Of a stretch of DNA of 34,153 nucleotides, positions 1-6,516 are shown one piece after another. A program made the translations under genes and the position numbers. The DNA is from Microbulbifer mangrovi. Lineage in GTDB: Bacteria > Pseudomonadota > Gammaproteobacteria > Pseudomonadales > Cellvibrionaceae. Position 1 is the stretch's first letter, and every line of letters begins with the position of its first letter. The stretch lies in the NCBI RefSeq assembly GCF_002009015.1, contig NZ_LZDE01000313.1, positions 1 through 34,153 on the forward strand, in the 5' to 3' direction. Below the pieces are notes generated by a model, which made no database searches, had not been told where the DNA came from, and saw only the letters and a list, made by a program, of their open reading frames with translations.

Positions 1-830
1 ATATTCAAACCCGTCTCGTCCACCGTTGCCGGCCATTTTAGTGGTGGGAACTCTTTGCTGGTGGATAGGTCTGGACAGATTTTTCGGATCTCATTTAACT
101 CCCGCTCAAGTTCAGTCGAAGGAGTAAATTCAACGCTATCAATAATCTGATCGATTAGCTCAAGTATAGGTTTGGGATTTATAGCTGCATCCCTTTTCTC
201 AAAGCTTCCGCTTATGCACTGGTTGTAAGAAAAAGTCAGGGTGATAATTCTGTTTCGTGATACAGGGAGGAAAAAGTAAAAATGACGATGACGGTCAATT
301 GAATTTTGAACGAGTAGGCGTGCAGCCGGAACGGGCAGCCCTTTAATCGAATTCCAATTTAATGGACCTGTATATCGAGCTTCGCCCCTGTCCCATTCGT
401 CATGGCCATACTCCGCAGTTAAGTAGCCAGAAATAGCAGTTTCAAATGCCCTAGGATGTAAAAAGTTAAAATTAGGGGAAGGGGATTCTGGCGCAATTGC
501 CGATACAGCGAAGCTTGCGTTCGCTTTCTCACCAGTGAACCAAGGACCATAAAATGCGTATTTACGTAAAAAGAGAAGGCGCGATGTCCAAGTTTTTGTC
601 GGATCATTACCTGTTCGTAGGGCTTCAAGTTCATCATTGAACCATCGGGGCGTGTATTGCTCCGAACCAGGCCGAAATATATGCAGTTGCTTGGGTGCTC
701 TAAAACTAAGTTTGCTGCCCATTAGGTCAAAGGTGTACTTGTGTGCTCGTTTGAATCCGGGGCCCTGTGGTGTGCAGGGCCCTTTATGCTCTCTTAGTTC
801 CAGCCGGTTGTACTTGATAAAGTCCAGCAT
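1..830 (-). CDS. Hypothetical protein, possible immunity/partner protein of the upstream gene (3' end outside window)
   Basis: An open frame of 276 codons starts at the ATG at 828-830 and continues to the left edge with no stop, so the C-terminus is missing. The start codon shares its A with the TGA of the 422-residue gene upstream (TGATG), which implies translational coupling. The product begins MLDFIKYNRLELREHKG. It has no signal peptide or membrane segment and is rich in aromatic residues, with a mid-protein stretch of hydrophobic beta-type strands (around HFYFFLPVSRNRIITLTFSY). I do not recognise a family. A soluble protein encoded immediately after and coupled to a putative membrane-active protein is the usual arrangement for an immunity or accessory protein; that role is inference only. 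The gene is AT-richer than the core genes to the right, as its partner is, which suggests the two were acquired together. Confidence 0.75.
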   Translation of the reverse strand, partial: MLDFIKYNRLELREHKGPCTPQGPGFKRAHKYTFDLMGSKLSFRAPKQLHIFRPGSEQYTPRWFNDELEALRTGNDPTKTWTSRLLFLRKYAFYGPWFTGEKANASFAVSAIAPESPSPNFNFLHPRAFETAISGYLTAEYGHDEWDRGEARYTGPLNWNSIKGLPVPAARLLVQNSIDRHRHFYFFLPVSRNRIITLTFSYNQCISGSFEKRDAAINPKPILELIDQIIDSVEFTPSTELERELNEIRKICPDLSTSKEFPPLKWPATVDETGLN

Positions 831-2098
831 CAAAATTTACTCTTAATTTTGTTGTGCAGGCGTGGAGATAAGTGTTCTGCAGCAGTATCAACCGTTTTCG
901 CCAACTTATTTACTTCTTTAATGTAGGGGGCTGCTTTGCTTACTGCGTTCAAAAATACTCCTAGAGCAGGTACTGCTGTTGCACCAGCTACACCAACTGT
1001 CCCAGCGATAACGCCGATATTTACCCCTGCATAACCTGCTACAGCTCCGGCGAATGTAGCCCCGCTAGTGATTAATGCCCCCAGTTGAACACTGTCACCG
1101 ATAGTTCGACCTAGCCCATAACCTTCTTCGTTAGCAATCCTGTTGATTGATGCAGGTGGCTGGCCAAAAACACCGGCTAGATTAATGGGGGATATTTTAC
1201 TCAAATTTCTGCCGATCTTTATGTCGATAGCGCGAGCAGCATCTAGTATTGCTGTTTGAGAGGTTTTTGGCTCATAAAGAAATATGCTGTGATTTTCCAG
1301 TTTTATACCTTGGTCAGCTAGAATTCTCATTGCCTGTGTGAGCACGGCCGATCCTCCATATTCTGCTATCCACTTTACATCTTCAGTTTTTCTAGCATGG
1401 TACATTGCTCGCGAAAGTAGAATAGCCGATTCATGTATATCTTGTTTTGCTTCTGGATTGCGGGCATCTTTAAAATTTCTTAAGCCGCCGATTTGTTTCT
1501 CGCCCGGGGTATAGTGCAGGTCAAATTTAGTTTTTCGCAGCGCTGTTTCGCCAGTCTGGGGACTGTAGTGGCTAGATGCTACCTTTGGTGCAGCAGAACT
1601 AGCGGCACTGTTCGGGTTTCGGTAGCCTGAATTGCACACAGCAACGAGCCGACCTTCTTTGGAAGAAATATTCCCTTTTTTACTTTTGGTAGCCTCCCAC
1701 ACTTCTTGCTGTGTGTAGCTGGCTTCATAAATACCTGCCGTATCGCCTTTTTTCTGCAACTCCGAATATCCAGCATCCGCCTCAAAATAAACAATCTTGA
1801 ATACGTCTTTGGACTGCTTTTCCACCGTAACCTTACAGCCCGGCAGAATCATCACAAACTCTTCCTCACCGCCACGGTGCACAGGACCGGGTTTGATAAA
1901 GATATTGTCCTGATGGAGGCGGCCAGAAGCGAGTTGGTGGAGGGCGTTGACAGTGATCTGGGCCCAGTAGTTACCTTGTTTGGCGAGATTGCGGATTTCC
2001 TTGTACACGGGTTCCGCTTGCGGGGTGATGCTGACTTTTTTGCCGGCGGATTTTCCGGCAATGATCACATCTTGCTTGAGGCCTTTGTTGGCAAACAT
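830..2098 (-). CDS. Hypothetical multidomain protein with hydrophobic Gly/Ala-rich C-terminal region; candidate toxin/effector
   Basis: This 422-residue protein starts at ATG 2098, with GGAG eight bases upstream. Residues 25-112 form a compact mixed alpha/beta segment (an amphipathic helix around YKEIRNLAKQ, then strands), loosely like RelE/ParE-size domains, though that likeness is weak. A low-complexity Ser/Ala linker lies near 160-180. Residues 220-330 look mainly alpha-helical and contain the segment EYGGSAVLTQAMRILADQG. Residues 337-387 are a Gly/Ala/Val-rich hydrophobic stretch, long enough for two membrane passes with GxxxG-type spacing, followed by a basic, Lys-rich tail. There is no Sec signal. 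The modular design, an internal hydrophobic hairpin and a stop-start overlap with the next gene fit a contact-dependent or type VI-type membrane-active effector with a cognate immunity protein. No toxin family is actually recognised. AT-rich base composition hints at horizontal transfer. Confidence 0.8.
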   Translation of the reverse strand: MFANKGLKQDVIIAGKSAGKKVSITPQAEPVYKEIRNLAKQGNYWAQITVNALHQLASGRLHQDNIFIKPGPVHRGGEEEFVMILPGCKVTVEKQSKDVFKIVYFEADAGYSELQKKGDTAGIYEASYTQQEVWEATKSKKGNISSKEGRLVAVCNSGYRNPNSAASSAAPKVASSHYSPQTGETALRKTKFDLHYTPGEKQIGGLRNFKDARNPEAKQDIHESAILLSRAMYHARKTEDVKWIAEYGGSAVLTQAMRILADQGIKLENHSIFLYEPKTSQTAILDAARAIDIKIGRNLSKISPINLAGVFGQPPASINRIANEEGYGLGRTIGDSVQLGALITSGATFAGAVAGYAGVNIGVIAGTVGVAGATAVPALGVFLNAVSKAAPYIKEVNKLAKTVDTAAEHLSPRLHNKIKSKF

Positions 2099-2291
2099 GC
2101 TTCAACTCCATTTGAATATTTCCCTGGAGCTGATCTTATCTAAGTGAGATTTGTTTGGCTATTATTTGAGCGAAATTGGTACTTGTGTGCGAAGTGATGG
2201 GTGTATCAAGGTTCGCCTGCAGGGGAGGCTCCAACAAGGACACCGTGCCAAGTAGGAGCCTCCCCTGCAGGCGGATGGGAGTAGTTATCTA
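2099..2291. other. Intergenic region between pepQ and the accessory gene pair
   Basis: The 193 bases between the pepQ stop and the start of the 422-residue gene contain the large REP-like inverted repeat at 2214-2273. They must also carry the leftward promoter of the accessory pair. The part nearest that gene (about 2100-2165) is AT-rich; no convincing -35/-10 pair was picked out. Confidence 0.5.
2214..2273. repeat. 19-bp perfect inverted repeat, REP/BIME-like, possible pepQ terminator
   Basis: The arm at 2214-2232 (CGCCTGCAGGGGAGGCTCC) is the exact reverse complement of 2255-2273, with a 22-base spacer. Each arm carries a smaller internal inverted repeat (GCCT...AGGC), and one outer edge reads GTAGGAGCC, similar in form to the GTAGGAGC start of many Pseudomonas and Xanthomonas REP elements. 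It therefore looks like two REP units facing each other. It lies 19 bases past the pepQ stop on the transcribed side, so it could end the pepQ transcript or protect its 3' end. There is no U-tract, which argues against a classical intrinsic terminator. Confidence 0.75.
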
Positions 2292-3596
2292 TCAATAACA
2301 ATCCCGGGTCATATTTTCCACACGGTCCGCATGTACGATGAGGTTGTCCTCGATACGCACCCCACCGAACGGACGCAGTTTTTCCACCTTGTCCCAGTTC
2401 ACTTCATCCGCCAGCGGGGATTCTTTCAGGTCAGCCAGCAGGCTCTCGATAAAGTAGAGTCCCGGTTCGATGGTGAATACCTGATTTTCCTCGATCGTAC
2501 GGGTGGTACGCAGGAACGGAAACTCCGACGGCGGCGGGGTAGTGCCGCCTTCCGGCGCGGTCTGGTGGCCGCCGACATCGTGTACCTGCAGACCGAGGAA
2601 ATGGCCGAGGCCGTGAGGCATAAAGGTACTGGTGAGACCGGATTCCACTGCGCTTTCCGGGGAGGTCTTGATCACGCCGAACTGCTGGAGCAGCTGACCA
2701 ATCTTGTTGTGGCATTCGCGGTGCAGCTCGATATAGGAGGCGCCCGGAGTCAGGCCCGCGACCAGTTCCTGCTCCTTCTCATGCATCGCCGTAACCAGAT
2801 CCGCGAACTCGCCTTCACGGTAGGCGTAGCTGCGGGTAATGTCGGCGCAGTAGCCGTTGCAGTCGGCACCGGCGTCGATCAGGAAACTGCGACGCTCACT
2901 TTCCGGCAGGGCTTCTGTGGATAAGTGCGTGTAGTGCAGGATGGCACCGTGCTCGTTCAGGCCCACAATATTGCCGTAGGGCATGGTGTTTTCGCCCTGG
3001 CCGGCGGCTTTCAGGTAAGCGAGATTGATTTCAAACTCGCTGGCACCCGCGCGGAAGGCGTCTTCAGCGGCTTTATGGGCGCGTACCGCGATGCGGTTTG
3101 CTTCCCGCAGGCAGGCGAACTCGTAGGGTGTCTTGTAGGCGCGCGCCCAGTGCAGGCGGTCGATCAGGTGCTGGGGATTGCGCTCGCCGATTTCCCAGCC
3201 TTCCAGTTTCGCGGTCTCACCTATAAAGGCAGCGTCTTCCCCGATGAGAAATTCCTTGGCCTCGTCTGGCTTGGCCAGCAGCTCGATATCGTACTCGTCG
3301 CTCCAGAAGGTCTGGGGCGCGGGCGGTACGTAATGCCAGAAGTCCACCGGGCGATAGAACAGCAGCTTTGGCTTCTGGCCGCGGCGGTAGATCACCCAGC
3401 TGTGCGGGTTATCGGTAACCGGAACCAGTGCCTTGAACTGGGGGTTCACACGGAACGGGTAGTAGTTGTCGTCCAGAAATTGTACGGAGGGCGCGCCGCT
3501 GAAGACGTTCAGGGTCTCAAAGCCGCACTGCTCGAGAATGTCGTCGTAGCGTTTGCGCAGGGTGGCCAGGTGTTCACTGAAGAGTTGCTTGTCCAT
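2292..3596 (-). CDS. pepQ: Xaa-Pro dipeptidase (prolidase) PepQ, M24B metallopeptidase
   Basis: The 434-residue product matches PepQ along its length, including the N-terminal signature DDNYYPFRVNPQFKALVPV. It hydrolyses dipeptides with C-terminal proline in the cytoplasm, recycling proline. It has the pita-bread fold of M24 enzymes, and all five dinuclear metal ligands can be placed: D241 (IDAG), D252 (ADITR), H332 (GLGHFLG), E377 (TIEPG) and E416 (RIEDN). Length and signatures agree with the gammaproteobacterial PepQ group, which includes the Alteromonas prolidase also known as an organophosphorus acid anhydrolase. I chose the ATG at 3596 (MDKQLFSEHL, with GGGG upstream) over an in-frame GTG at 3641, because the latter adds 15 non-conserved residues and reaches into the divergent promoter region. 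It is divergent from purU with a 98-base gap. Confidence 0.95.
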   Translation of the reverse strand: MDKQLFSEHLATLRKRYDDILEQCGFETLNVFSGAPSVQFLDDNYYPFRVNPQFKALVPVTDNPHSWVIYRRGQKPKLLFYRPVDFWHYVPPAPQTFWSDEYDIELLAKPDEAKEFLIGEDAAFIGETAKLEGWEIGERNPQHLIDRLHWARAYKTPYEFACLREANRIAVRAHKAAEDAFRAGASEFEINLAYLKAAGQGENTMPYGNIVGLNEHGAILHYTHLSTEALPESERRSFLIDAGADCNGYCADITRSYAYREGEFADLVTAMHEKEQELVAGLTPGASYIELHRECHNKIGQLLQQFGVIKTSPESAVESGLTSTFMPHGLGHFLGLQVHDVGGHQTAPEGGTTPPPSEFPFLRTTRTIEENQVFTIEPGLYFIESLLADLKESPLADEVNWDKVEKLRPFGGVRIEDNLIVHADRVENMTRDCY

Positions 3597-3694
3597 ATTA
3601 CCCCGAGTTTGGTTAAAAATTGGCCTGCGTGGCAGGTGCACGAATGCACATAGTGTATAGTCGGCACTCTGAATAATTAGTCTGATTTTGGGCC
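3597..3694. promoter_or_regulatory. Divergent promoter region of pepQ and purU
   Basis: These 98 bases separate the two divergent start codons, so they should hold both promoters. A good -10-like hexamer TATAGT lies at 3656-3661 on the plus strand, about 34 bases before purU, but no convincing -35 is seen. A short palindrome GTGCA-cgaa-TGCAC (3636-3649) sits just upstream and could be an operator. The boundaries are sequence-defined; the promoter assignments are inference. Confidence 0.4.
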
Positions 3695-4531
3695 ATGGAA
3701 AAGAAGATACTGCTAACGGATTGCCCGGATGCCAAGGGGCTGATCGCGAAGATCACCAACATCTGCTACAAGCACCAACTGAACATTACCAAGAACGACG
3801 AGTTCGTCGATCGCGCCCAGGGCCGCTTCTTTATGCGCACCGCCCTGGAGGGCAACTTCAACGATACGACCCTGCTAGAGGATCTCGACCTGGCGCTGCC
3901 CGAGGGGGCGGAACGCAAGCTGGTCGCCAGCGGTCGCAAGCGCCTGGTGCTGATGGTGACCAAAGAGGCACATTGTCTCGGCGATATCCTGATGAAGTGC
4001 TATTCCGGCGCGCTGGATGTGGAGATCGCCGCGGTGATTGGCAACCACAACAATCTGCAGTCACTGGTAGAGAAGTTTGATATCCCTTTCCACTGGGTGC
4101 CGGCGGACGGTCTGGAGCGGGCCCAGCACGAAGAGCAGGTGATGCAGCTGGTCGACAGCTACGAACCGGATTACCTGATCCTGGCCAAGTATATGCGGGT
4201 GCTGACCCCGCAATTTGTCGCCCATTACAAAAAACGTATCATCAATATCCACCACTCCTTCCTGCCTGCTTTTATCGGTGCCAAGCCCTATCAACAGGCG
4301 TTTGAGCGCGGGGTAAAGATCATCGGTGCCACGGCACACTTTGTGACCGACGATCTGGATGAAGGACCGATCATTGAGCAGGATGTGATTCATGTGGATC
4401 ATGGCTACTCAGCGGATTCCATGGCCAGTGCCGGGCGCGATGTGGAAAAGCAGGTGTTGAGCCGGGCCCTGCAACTTGTGCTGGAAGAGCGGGTTTTTAT
4501 CCATGGCAACCGCACCGTGGTTTTTAAATAG
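3695..4531 (+). CDS. purU: Formyltetrahydrofolate deformylase PurU
   Basis: The 278-residue protein has the standard PurU architecture: an N-terminal ACT domain (about residues 4-80), then a formyltransferase-type hydrolase domain (about 85-270). It hydrolyses 10-formyl-THF to THF and formate in the cytoplasm, balancing one-carbon pools and supplying formate to PurT. Catalytic residues of the formyltransferase fold are visible as N184 and H186 in INIHHSFLP and D222 in DDLDEGP. The ATG at 3695 gives the expected length; the Shine-Dalgarno is weak. The gene is divergent from pepQ and followed after 23 bases by a small lipoprotein gene that may be cotranscribed. PurU and GcvP (8412-11303) both belong to one-carbon metabolism, but they are not in one operon here. 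Confidence 0.96.
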   Translation: MEKKILLTDCPDAKGLIAKITNICYKHQLNITKNDEFVDRAQGRFFMRTALEGNFNDTTLLEDLDLALPEGAERKLVASGRKRLVLMVTKEAHCLGDILMKCYSGALDVEIAAVIGNHNNLQSLVEKFDIPFHWVPADGLERAQHEEQVMQLVDSYEPDYLILAKYMRVLTPQFVAHYKKRIINIHHSFLPAFIGAKPYQQAFERGVKIIGATAHFVTDDLDEGPIIEQDVIHVDHGYSADSMASAGRDVEKQVLSRALQLVLEERVFIHGNRTVVFK

Positions 4532-4554
4532 CGTTTAAACAATAGGGGAAAGCG

Positions 4555-4962
4555 ATGTTCAGCCGTTTGTTCTTCAATTCCGTGTGTGCCTCTGCCGTAC
4601 TCCTGTCTGGGTGTGCCAGCGAACCCAAGGCGCCCAACCCGGGTCTGAAGGAGTCTTTCCATACCGAGATTTCCGCGAACGGTTCCAAGCGTTTTACCTA
4701 TTCCCTGGAAATGGCGGCACCGATGATCCGCGGCCCCTATACCGAGAGCCCTAACATGCGTAACGGCATGGTGCGGCAACAGGATATGGCAAGAGCTTCA
4801 GCGGGGAGCCGAACCCAGGAGCGGGACTTTGACTATGCACTGAAGCTCAAACTGCAGGAAACCGGCTTTTGCCGGGATGGGTATTTTGTCATTGACCGGG
4901 TGGTGTCCCAGCTGGGAGGTGAAGTGCGTGGTGAATGCAGGGATCCCGCAGAGCGCCTCTGA
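4555..4962 (+). CDS. Small lipoprotein of unknown function (intact paralogue of a nearby pseudogene)
   Basis: A 135-residue protein with a lipoprotein signal: a short N-terminus, a hydrophobic core and the lipobox LLSG-C with the acylated cysteine at residue 20. Ala follows the cysteine, so outer-membrane sorting is expected under the Lol rule. The mature part is hydrophilic with two further cysteines (FCRDGY and GECRD) that could form a disulfide. I recognise no family. The ATG at 4555 has a good Shine-Dalgarno (AGGGGA). It follows purU by 23 bases, so cotranscription is possible. A decayed copy of the same gene lies at 6001-6345, beyond the MHYT gene, with clear protein-level similarity (NPxLKESFHTE, ANGSKR, TESPN). 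Confidence 0.85.
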   Translation: MFSRLFFNSVCASAVLLSGCASEPKAPNPGLKESFHTEISANGSKRFTYSLEMAAPMIRGPYTESPNMRNGMVRQQDMARASAGSRTQERDFDYALKLKLQETGFCRDGYFVIDRVVSQLGGEVRGECRDPAERL

Positions 4963-5102
4963 GTTTCAACCTGACCTATTCTTTCCATTGATGTCCCGCC
5001 GGAAGTGATCTAAACCTGTGTCTGCGGCGTAATAGCAAATTCAGGTCGGTATCCATCGGCTATCGAAAGTAAATTTCAATAAGCGGTGTTTCCGCGGGGC
5101 AC

Positions 5103-5840
5103 ATGATGTTCGATCAATACAGTATTCCACTGGTTATTCTCTCCTACTGCATATCTGTGTTCGGGTCGTTTGCAGCCCTGCAGCTCGTAAGTGGAATTTC
5201 AGAAGCTGTCGTCAAGGCGGATCGTTTACGGGCGATTCTGTTTGCGGGCCTCGCGATGGGTGGCGGTGCCATTTGGTCGATGCATTTTGTTGGTATGATG
5301 GCTATGAAGTCTCACATGCCAATGTCTTACGACGTGTTGAAAACTTTTATTTCTGTAGTCGTCGCGGTAGTTGCTTGTAGCGGTGGGTTAGCCATTGCCG
5401 GCACCGGGCGTTTTACTATAGACAAGCTTCTGCCCACTTCCATCCTTATGGGGGTTGGTGTTGCCGGCATGCACTATATGGGCATGGAAGCGATGCTGAT
5501 GCCGGCCACGATTGAGTACAACCTAAATATCCTGATCATCTCTGTCGTGATTGCTGTTGTTGCCGCGTTCGCGGCTTTATGGATGGCCTTCCATTTGCAC
5601 GGTGTGTGGCAGAAGCTGGGTAGCGCCCTGATCATGGGTGTGGCGGTGTGCGGAATGCACTACATAGGTATGTCGGCCGCCAGTTACCGGTATACCGGAG
5701 TGATGCCGGAGGCGGGTTTTGCCGGGGCCTTGAGTAGCGAACACTTGAGCATCGCGACCCTCGCTATCAGTATCGCAATTATCGGTCTCACCTTGCGTGT
5801 TAATCACTGGTATCGGAACCGACCTGCAATTCCCCTGTGA
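5103..5840 (+). CDS. Stand-alone MHYT-domain integral membrane sensor protein
   Basis: The 245-residue protein consists almost entirely of hydrophobic helices, consistent with the seven-helix MHYT architecture. The repeated motif is present three times, as WSMHFVGM (H61), GMHYMGM (H124) and GMHYIGM (H186). In the family these Met/His motifs face the periplasm and are thought to bind copper or sense a gas such as O2, CO or NO. MHYT domains are often fused to GGDEF/EAL or LytTR output domains; here the chain ends soon after the last helix (LRVNHWYRNR), so any output partner must be separate. Two adjacent ATG codons (5103, 5106) are possible starts. A short hairpin (GCGG-tgttt-CCGC) precedes the start. 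The gene lies between the intact small lipoprotein and its decayed copy. Confidence 0.93.
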   Translation: MMFDQYSIPLVILSYCISVFGSFAALQLVSGISEAVVKADRLRAILFAGLAMGGGAIWSMHFVGMMAMKSHMPMSYDVLKTFISVVVAVVACSGGLAIAGTGRFTIDKLLPTSILMGVGVAGMHYMGMEAMLMPATIEYNLNILIISVVIAVVAAFAALWMAFHLHGVWQKLGSALIMGVAVCGMHYIGMSAASYRYTGVMPEAGFAGALSSEHLSIATLAISIAIIGLTLRVNHWYRNRPAIPL

Positions 5841-6000
5841 CTGCACAATGCCAATATGTTGCAGTAACCTGAATTAAATCCAAAAAAACTGATACAAAAA
5901 ATACCGCAACCGTAACGTGCTTTTTAATTAACGATGTAGTGAGGGAAAAAGACCAAACCGTTTTCATTTGACTTACCTGACCATTTTCACAGTTTAGTTT

Positions 6001-6345
6001 TTTTCTGCTGTGCCAGTGAGCTAACGGTTCCCAACCCGAGCCTGAAAGAGTCATTCCATACTGAATTTGCAGCGAATGGTTCCAAGCGCTCCGCTTTTGT
6101 GCTGAAAATGGCAGTACTACAAATTCTCCGCATTTTTACCGAAAGCCCCAACTTACGCAGCGGCATGGCGTGGCAGCAGTAGCTGAGCTGGGGCGATCTA
6201 GGCGCGGAAAGCGTCGGAATTTTGATTGCGTGCTAGAACTAATAAGAAGGAAACTGGCTCCTGTCGCAATTGATGTTTTGTGATTGTCCGCGAAGAGCCG
6301 TAACTTAATGGCGCAGTGCGTAGTAAATGCAGGGAAGGTATTTAG
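6001..6345 (+). pseudogene. Decayed copy of the small lipoprotein gene at 4555-4962
   Basis: Read from the TGT codon at 6009, the translation CASELTVPNPSLKESFHTE lines up with CASEPKAPNPGLKESFHTE of the intact gene. Similarity continues through ANGSKR, TESPNLRSGM and a QQ pair to an in-frame TAG at 6180. Beyond this, similarity resumes in shifted frames (FDCVLEL against FDYALKL; KETGSCR against QETGFCR) and ends at GTGCGTAGTAAATGCAGGGA, near the 3' end of the intact gene. The signal peptide and start codon are gone: upstream codons are unrelated. Premature stop, frameshift and lost 5' end together make this a clear pseudogene of a duplicated gene. The two copies flank the MHYT gene. Confidence 0.85.
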
Positions 6346-6385
6346 CGACAGTATACCCCAAAATGGCTAATTTAAAGATGATTTG

Positions 6386-6413
6386 TTGACATGTGAGATC
6401 ATTTCTGTAGCTT
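6386..6413 (+). promoter_or_regulatory. Possible promoter for the large lipoprotein gene
   Basis: A perfect -35 hexamer TTGACA (6386-6391) is followed after 16 bases by TAGCTT (6408-6413), a poor -10. It lies about 105 bases before the ATG at 6517. The assignment rests mainly on the -35 match and is tentative. Confidence 0.3.
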
Positions 6414-6516
6414 CAAGTTTTCGACTTTCGGAGATTGATGCGCGTTGATGTATTCATCAAGTAGTTCCTCAAAAGATCGTATGTCTTAATGGGAATGGCT
6501 TAACTTGGGGATCTCA

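Larger units (their letters stand above)
5841..6516. other. Long AT-rich gap holding a lipoprotein pseudogene
   Basis: About 676 bases separate the MHYT gene from the large lipoprotein gene. The first 150 bases are AT-rich with no feature I can name. The middle is the decayed lipoprotein copy at 6001-6345. The last 150 bases contain a consensus -35 TTGACA (6386-6391) and presumably the promoter of the lipoprotein gene starting at 6517. Confidence 0.6.

Noticed and set aside
637-846. 69-codon plus-strand frame near the left edge
   Set aside because: It is antisense to the coupled partner gene, which has a better start context and a continuous 276-codon frame.
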